Notes under the pieces: model-generated | The model's database searches: none | The model's input: only the letters and a program-made list of their open reading frames with translations | Told to the model about the DNA's origin: nothing | Origin: an uncultured Halomonas sp. | GTDB lineage: Bacteria > Pseudomonadota > Gammaproteobacteria > Pseudomonadales > Halomonadaceae | Direction: 5' to 3' | NCBI RefSeq assembly: GCF_946887195.1 | Contig: NZ_CAMPKE010000013.1 | Coordinates: 50,985-114,984, forward strand | DNA: 64,000 bases | Made by a program: the position numbers and the translations under genes | Shown here: positions 34,434-44,182 of the stretch, one piece after another | How the letters are laid out: every line of letters begins with the position of its first letter | Position numbering within the stretch: position 1 is the stretch's first letter

Positions 34434-36113
34434 ATGGCTTTCAAACGAGAAGGTATGCCCAAGGTGGAGTCCGAGCACAACGAGCGGCCAGTGGTGGCGC
34501 GTGACGGCACACAGCTAGATGCGCCTTCGGCGGGTGACGGTTCGCCCAGTGCGGCACCCGGCAAGGGTGCACCGCCGCGCGCCGGCCTGCTGCGATCGGG
34601 GTTGGTGGTCAGCATGATGACCATGCTCTCGCGGGTGCTGGGATTGGCGCGAGACGTGACCATCGCCACGCTGTTCGGTGCCGGCAGTGGCGCCGATGCC
34701 TTCTTCGTCGCCTTCAAGATTCCCAATTTCATGCGCCGGCTGTTTGCCGAGGGCGCGTTCAATCAGGCCTTCGTGCCGGTGCTCTCGGAATACGCTACCC
34801 AGCGTACCCGCGCCGAGGTGCGCGAACTGCTCGATGCGGTCTCGGGTAGCCTGGCGGTGGTGCTGGCGCTGCTCACCGCCCTGGCCATGCTGCTGGCGCC
34901 CTGGTTGGCCTGGCTGTTTGCGCCGGGCTTCGGTGACGACGCGGGCAAGCTGGCGCTGACCGCGGACATGCTGCAACTGACCTTCCCCTATCTGCTGCTG
35001 ATTTCGCTGACGGCGTTCTCGGGGAGCGTGCTCAACACCTGGAACCGTTTCGCCGTGCCGGCATTCACGCCGGTGCTGCTGAACGTGTCGTTGATCGGCG
35101 CGGCGCTATGGCTGACGCCGTTGATGGAAACGCCGACGATGGCATTGGCCTGGGGCGTGCTGATCGCCGGTTTCGCACAATTGGCCTTTCAGGTGCCGTT
35201 TCTGGCCCGATTGGGATTGCTACCGACACCCTGGCCACGCTTCGCGCATGCTGGTGTCAGGCGCATCCTGCGATTGATGGGGCCGGCAATGTTCGGCGTG
35301 TCGGTCTCGCAGATCAATCTGCTGTTGGACACCGTACTGGCCTCGTTTCTGGTCTCGGGCAGCGTATCCTGGCTGTACTACTCGGATCGTTTGGTGGAGT
35401 TGCCGCTGGGGGTATTCGGCATCGCCATCGGCACGGTGATTTTGCCGGCGTTGTCCAAGCGCCACGCCGAGCAGTCGCCGGAGCACTTCGCGAAAATGCT
35501 CGATTGGGCGCTGCGCGCGGTGTTGCTGATCGGCCTGCCATCCGCGCTGGCGTTGGCGGTACTGGCCGAGCCGCTGTTGATCAGCCTGTTCTATTACGGC
35601 GCGATGACCGAGAACGACATTGCCATGGCGGCGATGAGCCTGCGCGCCTATGCACTGGGACTCGTGGCCTTCATGCTGATCAAGGTGCTGGCGCCGGGGT
35701 ACTTCGCGCGTCAGGATACCAAGACGCCGGTCAAGATCGGGATTCTCGCCATGGTCGCCAACATGGCGCTCAACTTGGCGCTGATCGTGCCGCTGGCGCA
35801 TGCCGGGCTGGCACTGGCGACATCGCTCGCGGCGTTTCTCAATGCCGGGCTGCTGGGCCTTGGCCTGTGGCGAAACGGCGTGCTGGTATTCCAACCCGGC
35901 TGGGGCCGCTACGCTTGGCAGATCGGAGGCGGCTGTACGCTGCTGGGGTTAGGCTTGTTGTGGCTGTCGCCGGATTGGCAAGCCTGGCTGAATTGGGATG
36001 TCTGGCACCGCGCCTGGGTGTTATCCAGCCTGGTGGTTGGCGGGGTCGCGGTGTATTTCGCCTGGCTGGCGCTTTGTGGCATTCGCCTGCGGCACTTTCG
36101 TCTGAATGGATAG
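34434..36113 (+). CDS. murJ: Lipid II flippase MurJ
   Basis: A multi-pass membrane protein of the MVF family with about 14 helices. LSRVLGLARDVTIATLFGAG, FKIPNFMRRLFAEGAFNQAFVP and the later PVKIGILAMVANMALNL are classical. It moves lipid II across the inner membrane for peptidoglycan synthesis. The first in-frame ATG (34434) sits directly behind a terminator, with another ATG at 34455 preceded too closely by AGAAGG; the first 45 or so residues are charged and unconserved, so the true start may be later, closer to the first helix at residue 54. Confidence 0.93.
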   Translation: MAFKREGMPKVESEHNERPVVARDGTQLDAPSAGDGSPSAAPGKGAPPRAGLLRSGLVVSMMTMLSRVLGLARDVTIATLFGAGSGADAFFVAFKIPNFMRRLFAEGAFNQAFVPVLSEYATQRTRAEVRELLDAVSGSLAVVLALLTALAMLLAPWLAWLFAPGFGDDAGKLALTADMLQLTFPYLLLISLTAFSGSVLNTWNRFAVPAFTPVLLNVSLIGAALWLTPLMETPTMALAWGVLIAGFAQLAFQVPFLARLGLLPTPWPRFAHAGVRRILRLMGPAMFGVSVSQINLLLDTVLASFLVSGSVSWLYYSDRLVELPLGVFGIAIGTVILPALSKRHAEQSPEHFAKMLDWALRAVLLIGLPSALALAVLAEPLLISLFYYGAMTENDIAMAAMSLRAYALGLVAFMLIKVLAPGYFARQDTKTPVKIGILAMVANMALNLALIVPLAHAGLALATSLAAFLNAGLLGLGLWRNGVLVFQPGWGRYAWQIGGGCTLLGLGLLWLSPDWQAWLNWDVWHRAWVLSSLVVGGVAVYFAWLALCGIRLRHFRLNG

Positions 36114-36199
36114 GCGTTTGGCTGGATAAGCAGTTGAATGGATAGGCGTCCAAATGGCTGACCGTTATAATTGATCCTTTATCGACTCGTGAACGACGC

Positions 36200-37249
36200 A
36201 TGCAATTGATTCGTGGCTTGCACAATCTGCGCCAGCATCACCGGGGTTGCGTAGCCACCATCGGTAATTTCGATGGCGTGCATCGTGGCCATCAGGCGAT
36301 TCTCGATCAGTTGCGCGATTGTGCCGCGGCGCTCGGGTTGCCGGTCACGGTGGTGATCTTCGAGCCACAGCCGCGCGAGTACTTCGCCGGCGATCAGGCG
36401 CCACCGCGCCTGACCCGCCTGCGCGACAAGGTGCGGCTGCTGGCGGCGCATGGTGCCGAGCGGATCGTCTGTTTGCCGTTCAACGAGGCCCTGCGTAGCC
36501 TGACGGCGCGGGAGTTCATCGACCGCGTATTGATCGATGGCTTGGGCGTGCGGCATCTGGTGGTCGGCGACGACTTTCGCTTCGGCTGCGACCGCGCCGG
36601 CGATTTCGCGCTGCTGACTGAGGTTGGCGAGGCGCTCGGTTTCGGCGTCGAGCATACCCGAACCTTCACACTCGATGACGAGCGGGTTTCCAGTTCGCGG
36701 GTGCGCACCTTGCTGGCCAGTGGCAATTTCCGTCAGGCGGCGCGCATGCTGGGCCGCCCCTATCGGCTTTCGGGGCGCGTGGTGGCCGATCGCCAATTGG
36801 GCCGCACTATTGGCGTGCCCACTGCCAACCTGCCACTGCTGCCCGGACCGATGGCGCTGAGCGGCGTCTACGCGGCGATCACCCGGCTGGCCGATGGACG
36901 TGCGTTTCCCGGTGTCGCCAATATCGGCTGGCGGCCCACGGTGGGCTCGCGCCGTCCGGTGCTGGAGGTCAATCTGTTCGATTTCGCTGGCGATCTCTAC
37001 GGCCAGCCTATCGATGTCGTGCCCTGCGCCCGGCTGCGCGGCGAGTTGACCTTCGACGGGCTGGAACCGCTCAAGCGCCAGATCCAGGCGGACCAGGCCC
37101 GGGCACGCGAGTATTTCAGCGATTGGCTGGCAGACATGGATGGCATCTCCAGCGACTGGACTCCTTATTTGGCATCGGCGCCGCTGGCGTCGGTCGCTGT
37201 GATTTCCGATTCCTCGGCGGGCCGCGCGGCCTCCGACCAAGACGGCTGA
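36200..37249 (+). CDS. ribF: Bifunctional riboflavin kinase/FAD synthetase
   Basis: A 349-residue enzyme. The FMN adenylyltransferase domain covers about 1-185 (ATIGNFDGVHRGHQAIL with the HxGH motif, and SSSRVRTLLASGNF); the riboflavin kinase domain about 186-315 (GRTIGVPTANLPL, GVANIGWRPTVG). It converts riboflavin to FMN and then FAD. A 30-residue Ser/Ala-rich C-terminal extension is unusual but looks unstructured. It is 10 bases upstream of ileS, the conserved ribF-ileS-lspA order. No FMN riboswitch is upstream. Confidence 0.97.
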   Translation: MQLIRGLHNLRQHHRGCVATIGNFDGVHRGHQAILDQLRDCAAALGLPVTVVIFEPQPREYFAGDQAPPRLTRLRDKVRLLAAHGAERIVCLPFNEALRSLTAREFIDRVLIDGLGVRHLVVGDDFRFGCDRAGDFALLTEVGEALGFGVEHTRTFTLDDERVSSSRVRTLLASGNFRQAARMLGRPYRLSGRVVADRQLGRTIGVPTANLPLLPGPMALSGVYAAITRLADGRAFPGVANIGWRPTVGSRRPVLEVNLFDFAGDLYGQPIDVVPCARLRGELTFDGLEPLKRQIQADQARAREYFSDWLADMDGISSDWTPYLASAPLASVAVISDSSAGRAASDQDG

Positions 37250-37259
37250 CCCCTAGGCT

Positions 37260-40097
37260 ATGAGCGACTACAAGCACACCCTGAATTTGCCCGAAACCGA
37301 TTTCCCGATGCGCGGCAATCTGCCCAAGCGCGAGCCCGCACGAGTGCTGCGTTGGCAGGAGATCGATCTGTACCGGCGCCTGCGCGAAGAGGGACAGGGG
37401 CGCGAGGCGTTCGTGCTACACGATGGCCCGCCCTATGCCAACGGCAGCATTCATATCGGTCATGCCGTCAACAAGATATTGAAGGACATCATCGTCAAAT
37501 CGAAGGGCCTGGCCGGCTTCGATGCGCCCTATGTGCCGGGCTGGGATTGCCATGGCCTGCCCATCGAGCACAAGGTCGAGACCACGCATGGCAAGCACCT
37601 GCCGGCCGCCGAAGCGCGGGCACTGTGCCGCGAATATGCCGCCGAGCAGATTCAGGGTCAGATGCAGGACTTCGTGCGCCTGGGTGTGATCGGCGATTGG
37701 CAGCATCCCTATCGCACCATGGATTTCGTCAATGAGGCCGGCGAGATTCGTGCACTGGCCGAGATGGTCAAGCACGGTTACGTGTTCAAGGGTCTGAAGC
37801 CGGTCAACTGGTGTTTCGATTGCGGCTCGGCACTGGCCGAGGCCGAGGTCGAGTACGCCGACAAGAAATCCGATGCCATCGACGTCGCTTTCCAGGCCGA
37901 AGACAACGACGCCCTGGCCGCGGCCTTCGGCCTCGATGGGCTGCCCAAGCCGGCCTCTATCGTGATCTGGACCACCACGCCGTGGACGATTCCCGCCAAC
38001 CAGGCGCTCAACGTGCATCCGGACGTCACCTACGCTCTGGTCGATACCGGCGAGCGCCTGCTGGTGCTCGCCGAGGCGCTGATCGAGAGCAGCCTTGCGC
38101 GCTTCGGCCTCGCGGGCGAGACGCTGGCGACCGCCGTGGGCGCCAAGCTCGAAAACCTGCGTTTTCGCCATCCGTTCTACGACCGGCTGTCGCCGGTCTA
38201 TCTTGGCGATTATGTCGAGACCGATGCCGGTACCGGCGTGGTTCACTCGGCGCCGGCCTATGGCGTGGACGACTTCGTCACTTGCCGCGCCTACGGCATG
38301 GAGTTCGAGGAGATCAAGAGCCCGGTGATGGGTAACGGTGTATATGCCGAAGATCTCGAGTTTTTCGGCGGCCAGATGATCTGGAAGGCCAATCCGCAAA
38401 TCGTCGCCAAGCTCGATGAGGTCGGTGCGCTGCTGGCACACGAGAAGATCACCCACAGCTACATGCACTGCTGGCGTCATAAGACACCGGTGATCTACCG
38501 TGCCACGGCGCAGTGGTTCGTCGGCATGGATATCGAAGGTGCCGATGGCAAGACGCTGCGCCAGCGCGCGCTGGACGGCATCGAGACCACCCAATTCGTG
38601 CCCGCCTGGGGCAAGGCGCGGCTACATTCGATGATCGCCAATCGCCCGGACTGGTGTATCTCGCGCCAGCGCAACTGGGGTGTGCCGATTCCGTTTTTCC
38701 TGCACAAGGCCAGCGGCGAATTGCATCCGCGCACCGTCGAGTTGATGGAAGAGGTCGCCAAGCGCGTCGAGCGCGAGGGCATCGATGCCTGGTTCCGCCT
38801 CGATGCCGCCGAGCTGTTGGGTAGTGATGCGGCCGACTACGAAAAGACCACCGATACCCTGGATGTCTGGTTCGATTCCGGCACTACACACTGGCACGTG
38901 CTGCGCGGCTCGCATCCGCTGGGCCATACCCAGGGCCCGCGCGCCGATCTCTACCTGGAAGGCTCCGATCAGCATCGCGGCTGGTTTCACTCATCGCTAC
39001 TGACCGGCTGCGCCATCGACGGCCATCCGCCTTACAAGGGGCTGCTCACCCACGGCTTTACCGTCGATGCCCAAGGCCGCAAGATGTCCAAGTCGGTGGG
39101 CAATGTGGTGGCGCCGCAGGAGGTTATGGATAAACTGGGCGCCGATATTCTGCGCCTATGGGTCGCCTCCACCGACTACTCCGGCGAGATGGCGGTCTCC
39201 GATGAAATCCTCAAACGCACCGCCGACGTTTACCGGCGCATTCGCAATACCGCGCGCTTCCTGCTCGCCAATCTCAATGGCTTCGATGACGAGCGCGACG
39301 CCGTGGCATTCGAGGACATGCTGGCGCTGGATCAATGGGTAGTCGACCGCGCCGCGCAACTGCAGGCGCGTATCGAGAAGGCCTACGCCGAGTATCGCTT
39401 TCTCGACGTCTATCAGCAGGTACATACCTTCTGCGCCCGTGAGCTGGGCGGCTTCTATCTCGACGTGATCAAGGATCGCCAGTACACCACCCAGGCCGAT
39501 TCGCTGCCCCGGCGCAGCTGCCAGACCGCGCTCTACCAGGTGGTCGAGGCGCTGGCGCGCTGGGTGGCGCCGATCCTGTCGTTCACCGCCGAGGAGATCT
39601 ACGAGCACATTCCCGGCGAACACAAGGCCAGCGTACTGCTGGAAACGTTCTATACCGGGCTGTCTACGCTGGGTGACAATGCCGCCTTCGGTCGCGATTT
39701 CTGGGAGCAGGTGCTGGAGGTCAAGCAGGCGGTCAACAAGTGCCTGGAAGACGCGCGCAACGCCAAGACGATCAAAAATAGCCTGGCCGCCGAGGTGACG
39801 CTTTACGCCAGCGACGATCTGCGCGAGACGCTCGGCCAGCTCGGCGATGAACTGCGCTTCGTGCTGTTGACCAGCGAGGTGCACCTGGCATCGCTGGATT
39901 CGACCGATGCTGTGAACGCCGAAGCCACCGAGCTCGCGACGCTCAAGGTGGCGGTCACCGCCAGCCCCAACGCCAAGTGCGAGCGCTGCTGGCACCATCG
40001 CGCGGATGTCGGTAGCCATGCCGAGCACCCCGACCTGTGCGGCCGTTGTATCAGCAACCTGCCCGATGGGCCGGGAGAAGTGCGCCACTATGCCTGA
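37260..40097 (+). CDS. ileS: Isoleucyl-tRNA synthetase
   Basis: A 945-residue class I synthetase (E. coli IleS has 938). HIGH is at 65-68 ([16 protein letters not shown]), KMSKS at 608-612, and the C-terminal zinc-binding CERCWHHRA and CGRCISNL pairs are present. The CP1 editing domain ([15 protein letters not shown]) is intact, so mischarged Val can be cleared. The stop codon overlaps the lspA start by eight bases. This is the bacterial IleS1 type, not the mupirocin-resistant IleS2 type. Confidence 0.98.
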   Translation: MSDYKHTLNLPETDFPMRGNLPKREPARVLRWQEIDLYRRLREEGQGREAFVLHDGPPYANGSIHIGHAVNKILKDIIVKSKGLAGFDAPYVPGWDCHGLPIEHKVETTHGKHLPAAEARALCREYAAEQIQGQMQDFVRLGVIGDWQHPYRTMDFVNEAGEIRALAEMVKHGYVFKGLKPVNWCFDCGSALAEAEVEYADKKSDAIDVAFQAEDNDALAAAFGLDGLPKPASIVIWTTTPWTIPANQALNVHPDVTYALVDTGERLLVLAEALIESSLARFGLAGETLATAVGAKLENLRFRHPFYDRLSPVYLGDYVETDAGTGVVHSAPAYGVDDFVTCRAYGMEFEEIKSPVMGNGVYAEDLEFFGGQMIWKANPQIVAKLDEVGALLAHEKITHSYMHCWRHKTPVIYRATAQWFVGMDIEGADGKTLRQRALDGIETTQFVPAWGKARLHSMIANRPDWCISRQRNWGVPIPFFLHKASGELHPRTVELMEEVAKRVEREGIDAWFRLDAAELLGSDAADYEKTTDTLDVWFDSGTTHWHVLRGSHPLGHTQGPRADLYLEGSDQHRGWFHSSLLTGCAIDGHPPYKGLLTHGFTVDAQGRKMSKSVGNVVAPQEVMDKLGADILRLWVASTDYSGEMAVSDEILKRTADVYRRIRNTARFLLANLNGFDDERDAVAFEDMLALDQWVVDRAAQLQARIEKAYAEYRFLDVYQQVHTFCARELGGFYLDVIKDRQYTTQADSLPRRSCQTALYQVVEALARWVAPILSFTAEEIYEHIPGEHKASVLLETFYTGLSTLGDNAAFGRDFWEQVLEVKQAVNKCLEDARNAKTIKNSLAAEVTLYASDDLRETLGQLGDELRFVLLTSEVHLASLDSTDAVNAEATELATLKVAVTASPNAKCERCWHHRADVGSHAEHPDLCGRCISNLPDGPGEVRHYA

Positions 40098-40620
40098 GGC
40101 GAAGGAGCACGACACAGCGCAGCCGCCACAAACCGTACCGATGAGCAGGCCGCTACGCTGGCTATGGTTATCATTGCTGGTGATCGTGCTGGATCTGGGC
40201 ACCAAGGCATTGGCCAGCGCCATGCTGGCGTATGGCCAGCCGGTAGAGCTATTGCCGTTCTTCAACCTGACGCTGCTGCACAATACCGGCGCGGCGTTCA
40301 GCTTTCTGGCCGGTCACGATGGCTGGCAACGCTGGCTGTTCGCCTCGATCGCGATTGGCGCCAGCATCGGCCTGACGATCTGGCTGACCCGGCTCAAGGC
40401 GCATGAAACGCTGATGGCAGCGGCACTCGCGCTGATCATCGGCGGTGCGCTGGGCAATCTTTACGACCGGCTGGTGCTCGGCTACGTGGTGGATTTCCTA
40501 TCCTTCCATTGGCAGCGCTATTACTTTCCGGCCTTCAACCTGGCGGATACGGCAATCACCTTGGGCGCCATCGCGCTGATTGTTGAATCATTGCGCGATG
40601 CCCGGCGTCACAAGGAGTGA
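40090..40620 (+). CDS. lspA: Lipoprotein signal peptidase II
   Basis: A 176-residue aspartic protease of the inner membrane with four helices. The catalytic Asp residues lie in [15 protein letters not shown] and [23 protein letters not shown] is the conserved GAAF motif. It cleaves prolipoprotein signal peptides, so it serves the LemA and BamD lipoproteins also seen here. The ATG at 40090 overlaps the ileS end and follows GGGAG (40074-40078); ATG 40141 is an alternative. It carries a 17-residue hydrophilic N-terminal extension. Confidence 0.96.
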   Translation: MPEAKEHDTAQPPQTVPMSRPLRWLWLSLLVIVLDLGTKALASAMLAYGQPVELLPFFNLTLLHNTGAAFSFLAGHDGWQRWLFASIAIGASIGLTIWLTRLKAHETLMAAALALIIGGALGNLYDRLVLGYVVDFLSFHWQRYYFPAFNLADTAITLGAIALIVESLRDARRHKE

Positions 40621-40626
40621 GCCCTG

Positions 40627-40647
40627 ATGATGAGAATTTCGAGATGA
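40627..40647 (+). CDS. Six-codon leader cistron before fkpB (possible)
   Basis: ATG ATG AGA ATT TCG AGA TGA encodes MMRISR. AAGGAG at 40612-40617 lies nine bases before the first ATG, a good distance, and the TGA (40645-40647) overlaps the fkpB ATG (40644-40646). The fkpB start itself has only weak GAGAA or GAG upstream. Ribosomes ending here could restart on fkpB, so it may be a translational coupling device; chance is possible. Confidence 0.4.
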   Translation: MMRISR

Positions 40648-41090
40648 GCGATTATCGAATCGGCGACGGCATGCAAGTGACGCTGCACTTCACGCTGAAG
40701 CTGGAGGACGGCACCGTGGTCGACTCCACCCGCGACAAGCAACCGGCGACCTTTCAGGTTGGCGATGGCAACCTGCCGCCGGGTTTCGAGGCGCCATTGA
40801 AGGGGCTGACCGGCGGCGATACCGGCAGCTACGAGATTTCACCGGAGCATGCCTTCGGCCAGCACAATCCGCAGAACATGCAAAAAATTCCCCGTGAAAG
40901 CTTCGAAGGCCCCGAGCTCGAAGAGGGGCTGGTGATGTCGTTTACCGACCCCAACGGCGGCGAGTTGCCCGGCGTGATCACCGAAATCGACGAGAAACGC
41001 GTCGAGGTGGACTTCAATCATCCGCTGGCCGGGCGTACCCTGACGTTTGATGTCGAGATCCTCGACGTGCATCCCGTGACCACTCATTGA
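40644..41090 (+). CDS. fkpB: FKBP-type peptidyl-prolyl isomerase SlpA/FkpB
   Basis: A 148-residue SlyD-like isomerase (E. coli FkpB has 149): IGDGMQVTLHFTLKLEDGTVVDST opens the FKBP domain, the chaperone insert-in-flap lies at about 75-125 (AFGQHNPQNMQKIPRE), and FNHPLAGRTLTFDVEI closes it. It lacks the His-rich tail of SlyD. It assists protein folding and sits between lspA and ispH as in E. coli. I chose the ATG at 40644 because it opens the conserved domain; a GTG at 40617 overlapping lspA is unlikely. Confidence 0.95.
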   Translation: MSDYRIGDGMQVTLHFTLKLEDGTVVDSTRDKQPATFQVGDGNLPPGFEAPLKGLTGGDTGSYEISPEHAFGQHNPQNMQKIPRESFEGPELEEGLVMSFTDPNGGELPGVITEIDEKRVEVDFNHPLAGRTLTFDVEILDVHPVTTH

Positions 41091-41114
41091 GCAGCGACGA
41101 CCAAGCGAGGCCCT

Positions 41115-42068
41115 ATGCAGATCAAGCTGGCCAACCCCCGCGGTTTTTGTGCCGGCGTCGACCGTGCCATTGAAATCGTCAATCGCGCACTCGACGTACT
41201 CGGCCCGCCTATCTACGTGCGTCATGAGGTCGTTCACAATCGCTTCGTGGTCGACTCCCTGCGCAAGCGTGGCGCGATCTTCGTCGAGGAACTCGTTGAG
41301 GTGCCCGATGACGTGACGGTGATCTTCTCCGCGCATGGCGTGTCGCGTGCCGTACAGCAAGAGGCCGAGCGGCGCGGTCTCAAGGTGTTCGATGCCACCT
41401 GCCCGCTGGTGACCAAGGTACATATGGAAGTGCTGCGCTACGCCAAGCGTGGCCAGGAGTGCATTCTCATCGGCCATGCCGGGCACCCCGAAGTGGAAGG
41501 CACCATGGGCCGTTACGACACCTCGCACGGCGGCGCCATCTACCTGGTCGAAGATGAAGCCGATGTCGCGGCGCTGACGGTCAACAATCCCGAGACGCTG
41601 GCTTTTGTCACCCAGACCACGCTATCGATGGACGACACCGCCCGGGTGATCGACGCACTGCGCGCCAAGTTCCCGGCGATCGATGGGCCGCGCAAGGACG
41701 ATATCTGCTATGCCACCCAGAATCGCCAGGACGCCGTGCGCCAATTGGCCGCCGAGAGCGATCTGGTGCTGGTGGTGGGTAGCGTCAACAGCTCCAACTC
41801 CAACCGCCTGCGTGAACTGGCCGAGCGCATGGGCACCCCCGCCAAGCTGATCGACGACGCCAGTCTGATTCGTGAAGAGTGGCTGAATGGCGTCGATAGC
41901 ATCGGCATAACCGCCGGAGCCAGCGCACCGGAAGTGCTGGTCAACGGCGTGATCGAGCGCTTGCGCGAACTCGGCGCCGCAATGCCGGAGGAACTCGAAG
42001 GCCGTGAAGAGACGATTACCTTCTCCATGCCGCGTGAGTTACGAGAAAGAGTCATCGCCAGCGGATGA
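41115..42068 (+). CDS. ispH: 4-hydroxy-3-methylbut-2-enyl diphosphate reductase IspH
   Basis: A 317-residue iron-sulfur enzyme. Cys12 ([10 protein letters not shown]), Cys96 ([10 protein letters not shown]) and Cys198 ([11 protein letters not shown]) hold the 4Fe-4S cluster; the catalytic Glu lies in HPEVEGTMG. It performs the last step of the MEP pathway, giving IPP and DMAPP, which feed the ispB product encoded 11 kb upstream. A strong terminator follows at 42110, ending the ribF-ileS-lspA-fkpB-ispH operon. Confidence 0.97.
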   Translation: MQIKLANPRGFCAGVDRAIEIVNRALDVLGPPIYVRHEVVHNRFVVDSLRKRGAIFVEELVEVPDDVTVIFSAHGVSRAVQQEAERRGLKVFDATCPLVTKVHMEVLRYAKRGQECILIGHAGHPEVEGTMGRYDTSHGGAIYLVEDEADVAALTVNNPETLAFVTQTTLSMDDTARVIDALRAKFPAIDGPRKDDICYATQNRQDAVRQLAAESDLVLVVGSVNSSNSNRLRELAERMGTPAKLIDDASLIREEWLNGVDSIGITAGASAPEVLVNGVIERLRELGAAMPEELEGREETITFSMPRELRERVIASG

Positions 42069-42109
42069 AAAAATGACGTTTTCAGCACAGTATTAGGCGG
42101 TTGCGTAAT

Positions 42110-42134
42110 AGTCGGGCTCAGGCCCGACTTTTTT
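42110..42134 (+). terminator. Terminator after ispH
   Basis: AGTCGGGC (42110-42117), loop TCAG, GCCCGACT (42122-42129) and a T6 run form a canonical terminator. The 200 bases after it, up to the pilus genes, are AT-rich and hold a small inverted repeat TCATGCT (42220-42226)/AGCATGA (42254-42260) but no promoter I can name. Confidence 0.95.
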
Positions 42135-42339
42135 ATGCAGTGTGAAAAGCCTCAAGACTATGGGCGGAAGCATCGTGGACCTAACGTGTAGCGCGGCGAT
42201 AAACGGAGAAATGTATCACTCATGCTTATGTTGTAGATTGTTAATGGAAAGTGAGCATGAATTGCTGGTTAGTGACTTCAGTAAGGCGAGAGTTCGCCGA
42301 TAACACCCTATAACCCCGAAACCGGTGCGCACTATCGAC

Positions 42340-42903
42340 ATGATCACTTCGCGATGCGAGAAAGGCCCTTTTCCCTTCCTTGCTGAATCCTGCAGTCATC
42401 ATGCTCACCGTACCCATGGGCGCTGCCAAAGCGGTATTTCATTGGTTGAGTCGCTTGTAGCTCTTCTGCTGATCAGCATTGCGTTACTGGGTATTGCGGG
42501 GTTGCAGTTGACCACATTGCAGGATACCCGCGATGCGCGCTGGCGAATCGAGGCGGTGTCATTGGCCAGTGGAGCACTTGAACGTATGCGCGCTAGTCGA
42601 GAAGACGCTGATGCATTCGAGATCGATGCCGATGACCAAACGATTGCGGCTTGCGCAGGTGGTGATACGGCTATCTGCAACGGCATGAAAGCATGGCTAA
42701 GCGAGGTCGACAGGCTACTTCCCAACGCCCTCGCCGCTATCGCGGTAGATACGGTCGATGATCTGGAACATGTCACTGTATCGCTGCGCTGGCGACAGCG
42801 GCCACCCGTCGAGAGCGAAGATGAGGGCGAAAGCGATCCGCTACCGAAATGCGGTGCCGATGCCGCTTCGGGGGGGTGTGTAATGCTGGAAACGCGCTTA
42901 TGA
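42340..42903 (+). CDS. pilV: Type IV pilus minor pilin PilV
   Basis: A minor pilin. The prepilin peptidase site is CQSG|ISLVES with Glu at +5, followed by the N-terminal helix LVALLLISIALLGIAGLQLT. The C-terminal half is variable, with Cys pairs near the end. Starting at ATG 42340 the leader would be about 32 residues, much longer than the usual 6-12; no closer in-frame start codon exists, and an ATG at 42325 is also possible. PilV, W, X and PilY1 form the complex that primes pilus assembly. Its stop overlaps pilW (ATGA). Confidence 0.85.
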   Translation: MITSRCEKGPFPFLAESCSHHAHRTHGRCQSGISLVESLVALLLISIALLGIAGLQLTTLQDTRDARWRIEAVSLASGALERMRASREDADAFEIDADDQTIAACAGGDTAICNGMKAWLSEVDRLLPNALAAIAVDTVDDLEHVTVSLRWRQRPPVESEDEGESDPLPKCGADAASGGCVMLETRL

Positions 42904-43670
42904 CACCTTGCAATTTCCTCTGCCGCCCTAGTCGAGCACGCCGACAGTTAGGTGTTGGTCTGGTTGAGTTGATGATTTCCATCGTTATCGGCTTGGTGCT
43001 GGTCGCTCTGGTGACCAGCTATTACCTATCCAGTCGCCAGAGTTACCAGACCAACATCGTGACAGGCGCGCTCACCGACGGCCAGCGCTATGCGGTACAG
43101 CTGCTGCGCCGGCAATTGCTGCTGGCCGGCTACAGCGATTCCTGGGAATCTCCGGACAATAACTTTCCGGATCGGAGTAACGGTGGTGGTGTGCCTAGCT
43201 TCGCTGCCGGGCAGGTTTTAATGAGTAATGGTGCGAATGAAGTCTGGTTGCGAATGCAAGGTGCGGCGTTGAATGACCAGCCCATCTCAAGTTGTAACAA
43301 TCAGGAGTTCGACGATTCTACTGTGACCATCATCACGCATCTCTATACGGATGATGCCACGCTGATGTGTGAAACGTACTCTTCCAATGATCCTACCCCC
43401 CCTACTCCTGTTCCCTTACTGAATGGGGTCGATGCGCTGGCCTTTACCTACCTTGATGATTCAGATGAATTCCAGCCATACGACAAGGCCGATTGGGATT
43501 CAGTGCGGGCGGTCCAGTTAGATCTGCTGCTTCGTTCGGAAATTCAGACCTATGATGCGCCGCTCGAGCAGAGCTTCGAATGGCCGAGCGGAAATCGGAC
43601 ATTTGATGACCGGTACATGCGCTCGAGGCTCACCCGCACGATAGCGCTACGCAACGCGAGGGGGGGCTAA
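42900..43670 (+). CDS. pilW: Type IV pilus assembly protein PilW
   Basis: A 256-residue minor pilin. Cleavage should occur at LG|VGLVELMIS (Glu at +5), followed by the helix ISIVIGLVLVALVTSYYLSS. RRQLLLAGYSDS is a PilW landmark. The ATG at 42900 overlaps the pilV stop; an upstream frame is a shadow. The middle (43150-43450) is AT-richer, reflecting the low-GC character of this cluster. With PilV and PilX it forms the tip complex under PilY1. Confidence 0.9.
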   Translation: MTPCNFLCRPSRARRQLGVGLVELMISIVIGLVLVALVTSYYLSSRQSYQTNIVTGALTDGQRYAVQLLRRQLLLAGYSDSWESPDNNFPDRSNGGGVPSFAAGQVLMSNGANEVWLRMQGAALNDQPISSCNNQEFDDSTVTIITHLYTDDATLMCETYSSNDPTPPTPVPLLNGVDALAFTYLDDSDEFQPYDKADWDSVRAVQLDLLLRSEIQTYDAPLEQSFEWPSGNRTFDDRYMRSRLTRTIALRNARGG

Positions 43671-44182
43671 TGAACCATTCGAGAGGTCGCCAACAGTCAG
43701 GCATGGCCTTGTTGGTCACCCTGGTGCTGATTGCACTTATGGCACTGTTGGCTTTTTCCGGTAGCGAAGCAACGCGCCTGCAACAACGCTTGGCAACCAA
43801 CGATCAAGCCGCGCAAACCGCTTTCCAGGCAGCTGAGGCAGCACTGCGCGAAGCCATCAATACGATCGATGACAAAGCGCCATATCTGACGGGGTTCTGC
43901 AACTCCGCAGGGAGCTCACGCTACAACATCGATATTGATGATATGGATACAGATGACGGCCACTCCAGACTAGAAGATGCGTATGAGATTGAAGGCTTCC
44001 AGTTAGGCGACGGGTCGGGTATCGCCATGACCAAGCAACCCCGCTATCTCGTCGCCTGCATCGATAAGCCCGACAGTGCCACCCCGCCGAGTAGTTATTA
44101 CTTTCGCATCTACGCGCAGGGCTTCGGCCCCAGCGGCCAGATTTCTCGTATCATCGAGGCGCGCTATGTTTACAAAAAATAA
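43670..44182 (+). CDS. pilX: Type IV pilus assembly protein PilX
   Basis: A 170-residue minor pilin with a basic leader NHSRGRQQSG|MALLVTLVLIALMALLAF. As in other PilX proteins, the +5 Glu is missing. RLQQRLATNDQAAQTAFQAAEAALREA is the conserved helix. The ATG overlaps the pilW stop by one base; the 3' end overlaps the pilY1 start by 17 bases, so all four are tightly coupled. Confidence 0.9.
   Translation: MNHSRGRQQSGMALLVTLVLIALMALLAFSGSEATRLQQRLATNDQAAQTAFQAAEAALREAINTIDDKAPYLTGFCNSAGSSRYNIDIDDMDTDDGHSRLEDAYEIEGFQLGDGSGIAMTKQPRYLVACIDKPDSATPPSSYYFRIYAQGFGPSGQISRIIEARYVYKK

Noticed and set aside
36114..36199. FMN riboswitch before ribF
   Set aside because: The gap is only 86 bases and lacks the conserved RFN-element sequences.
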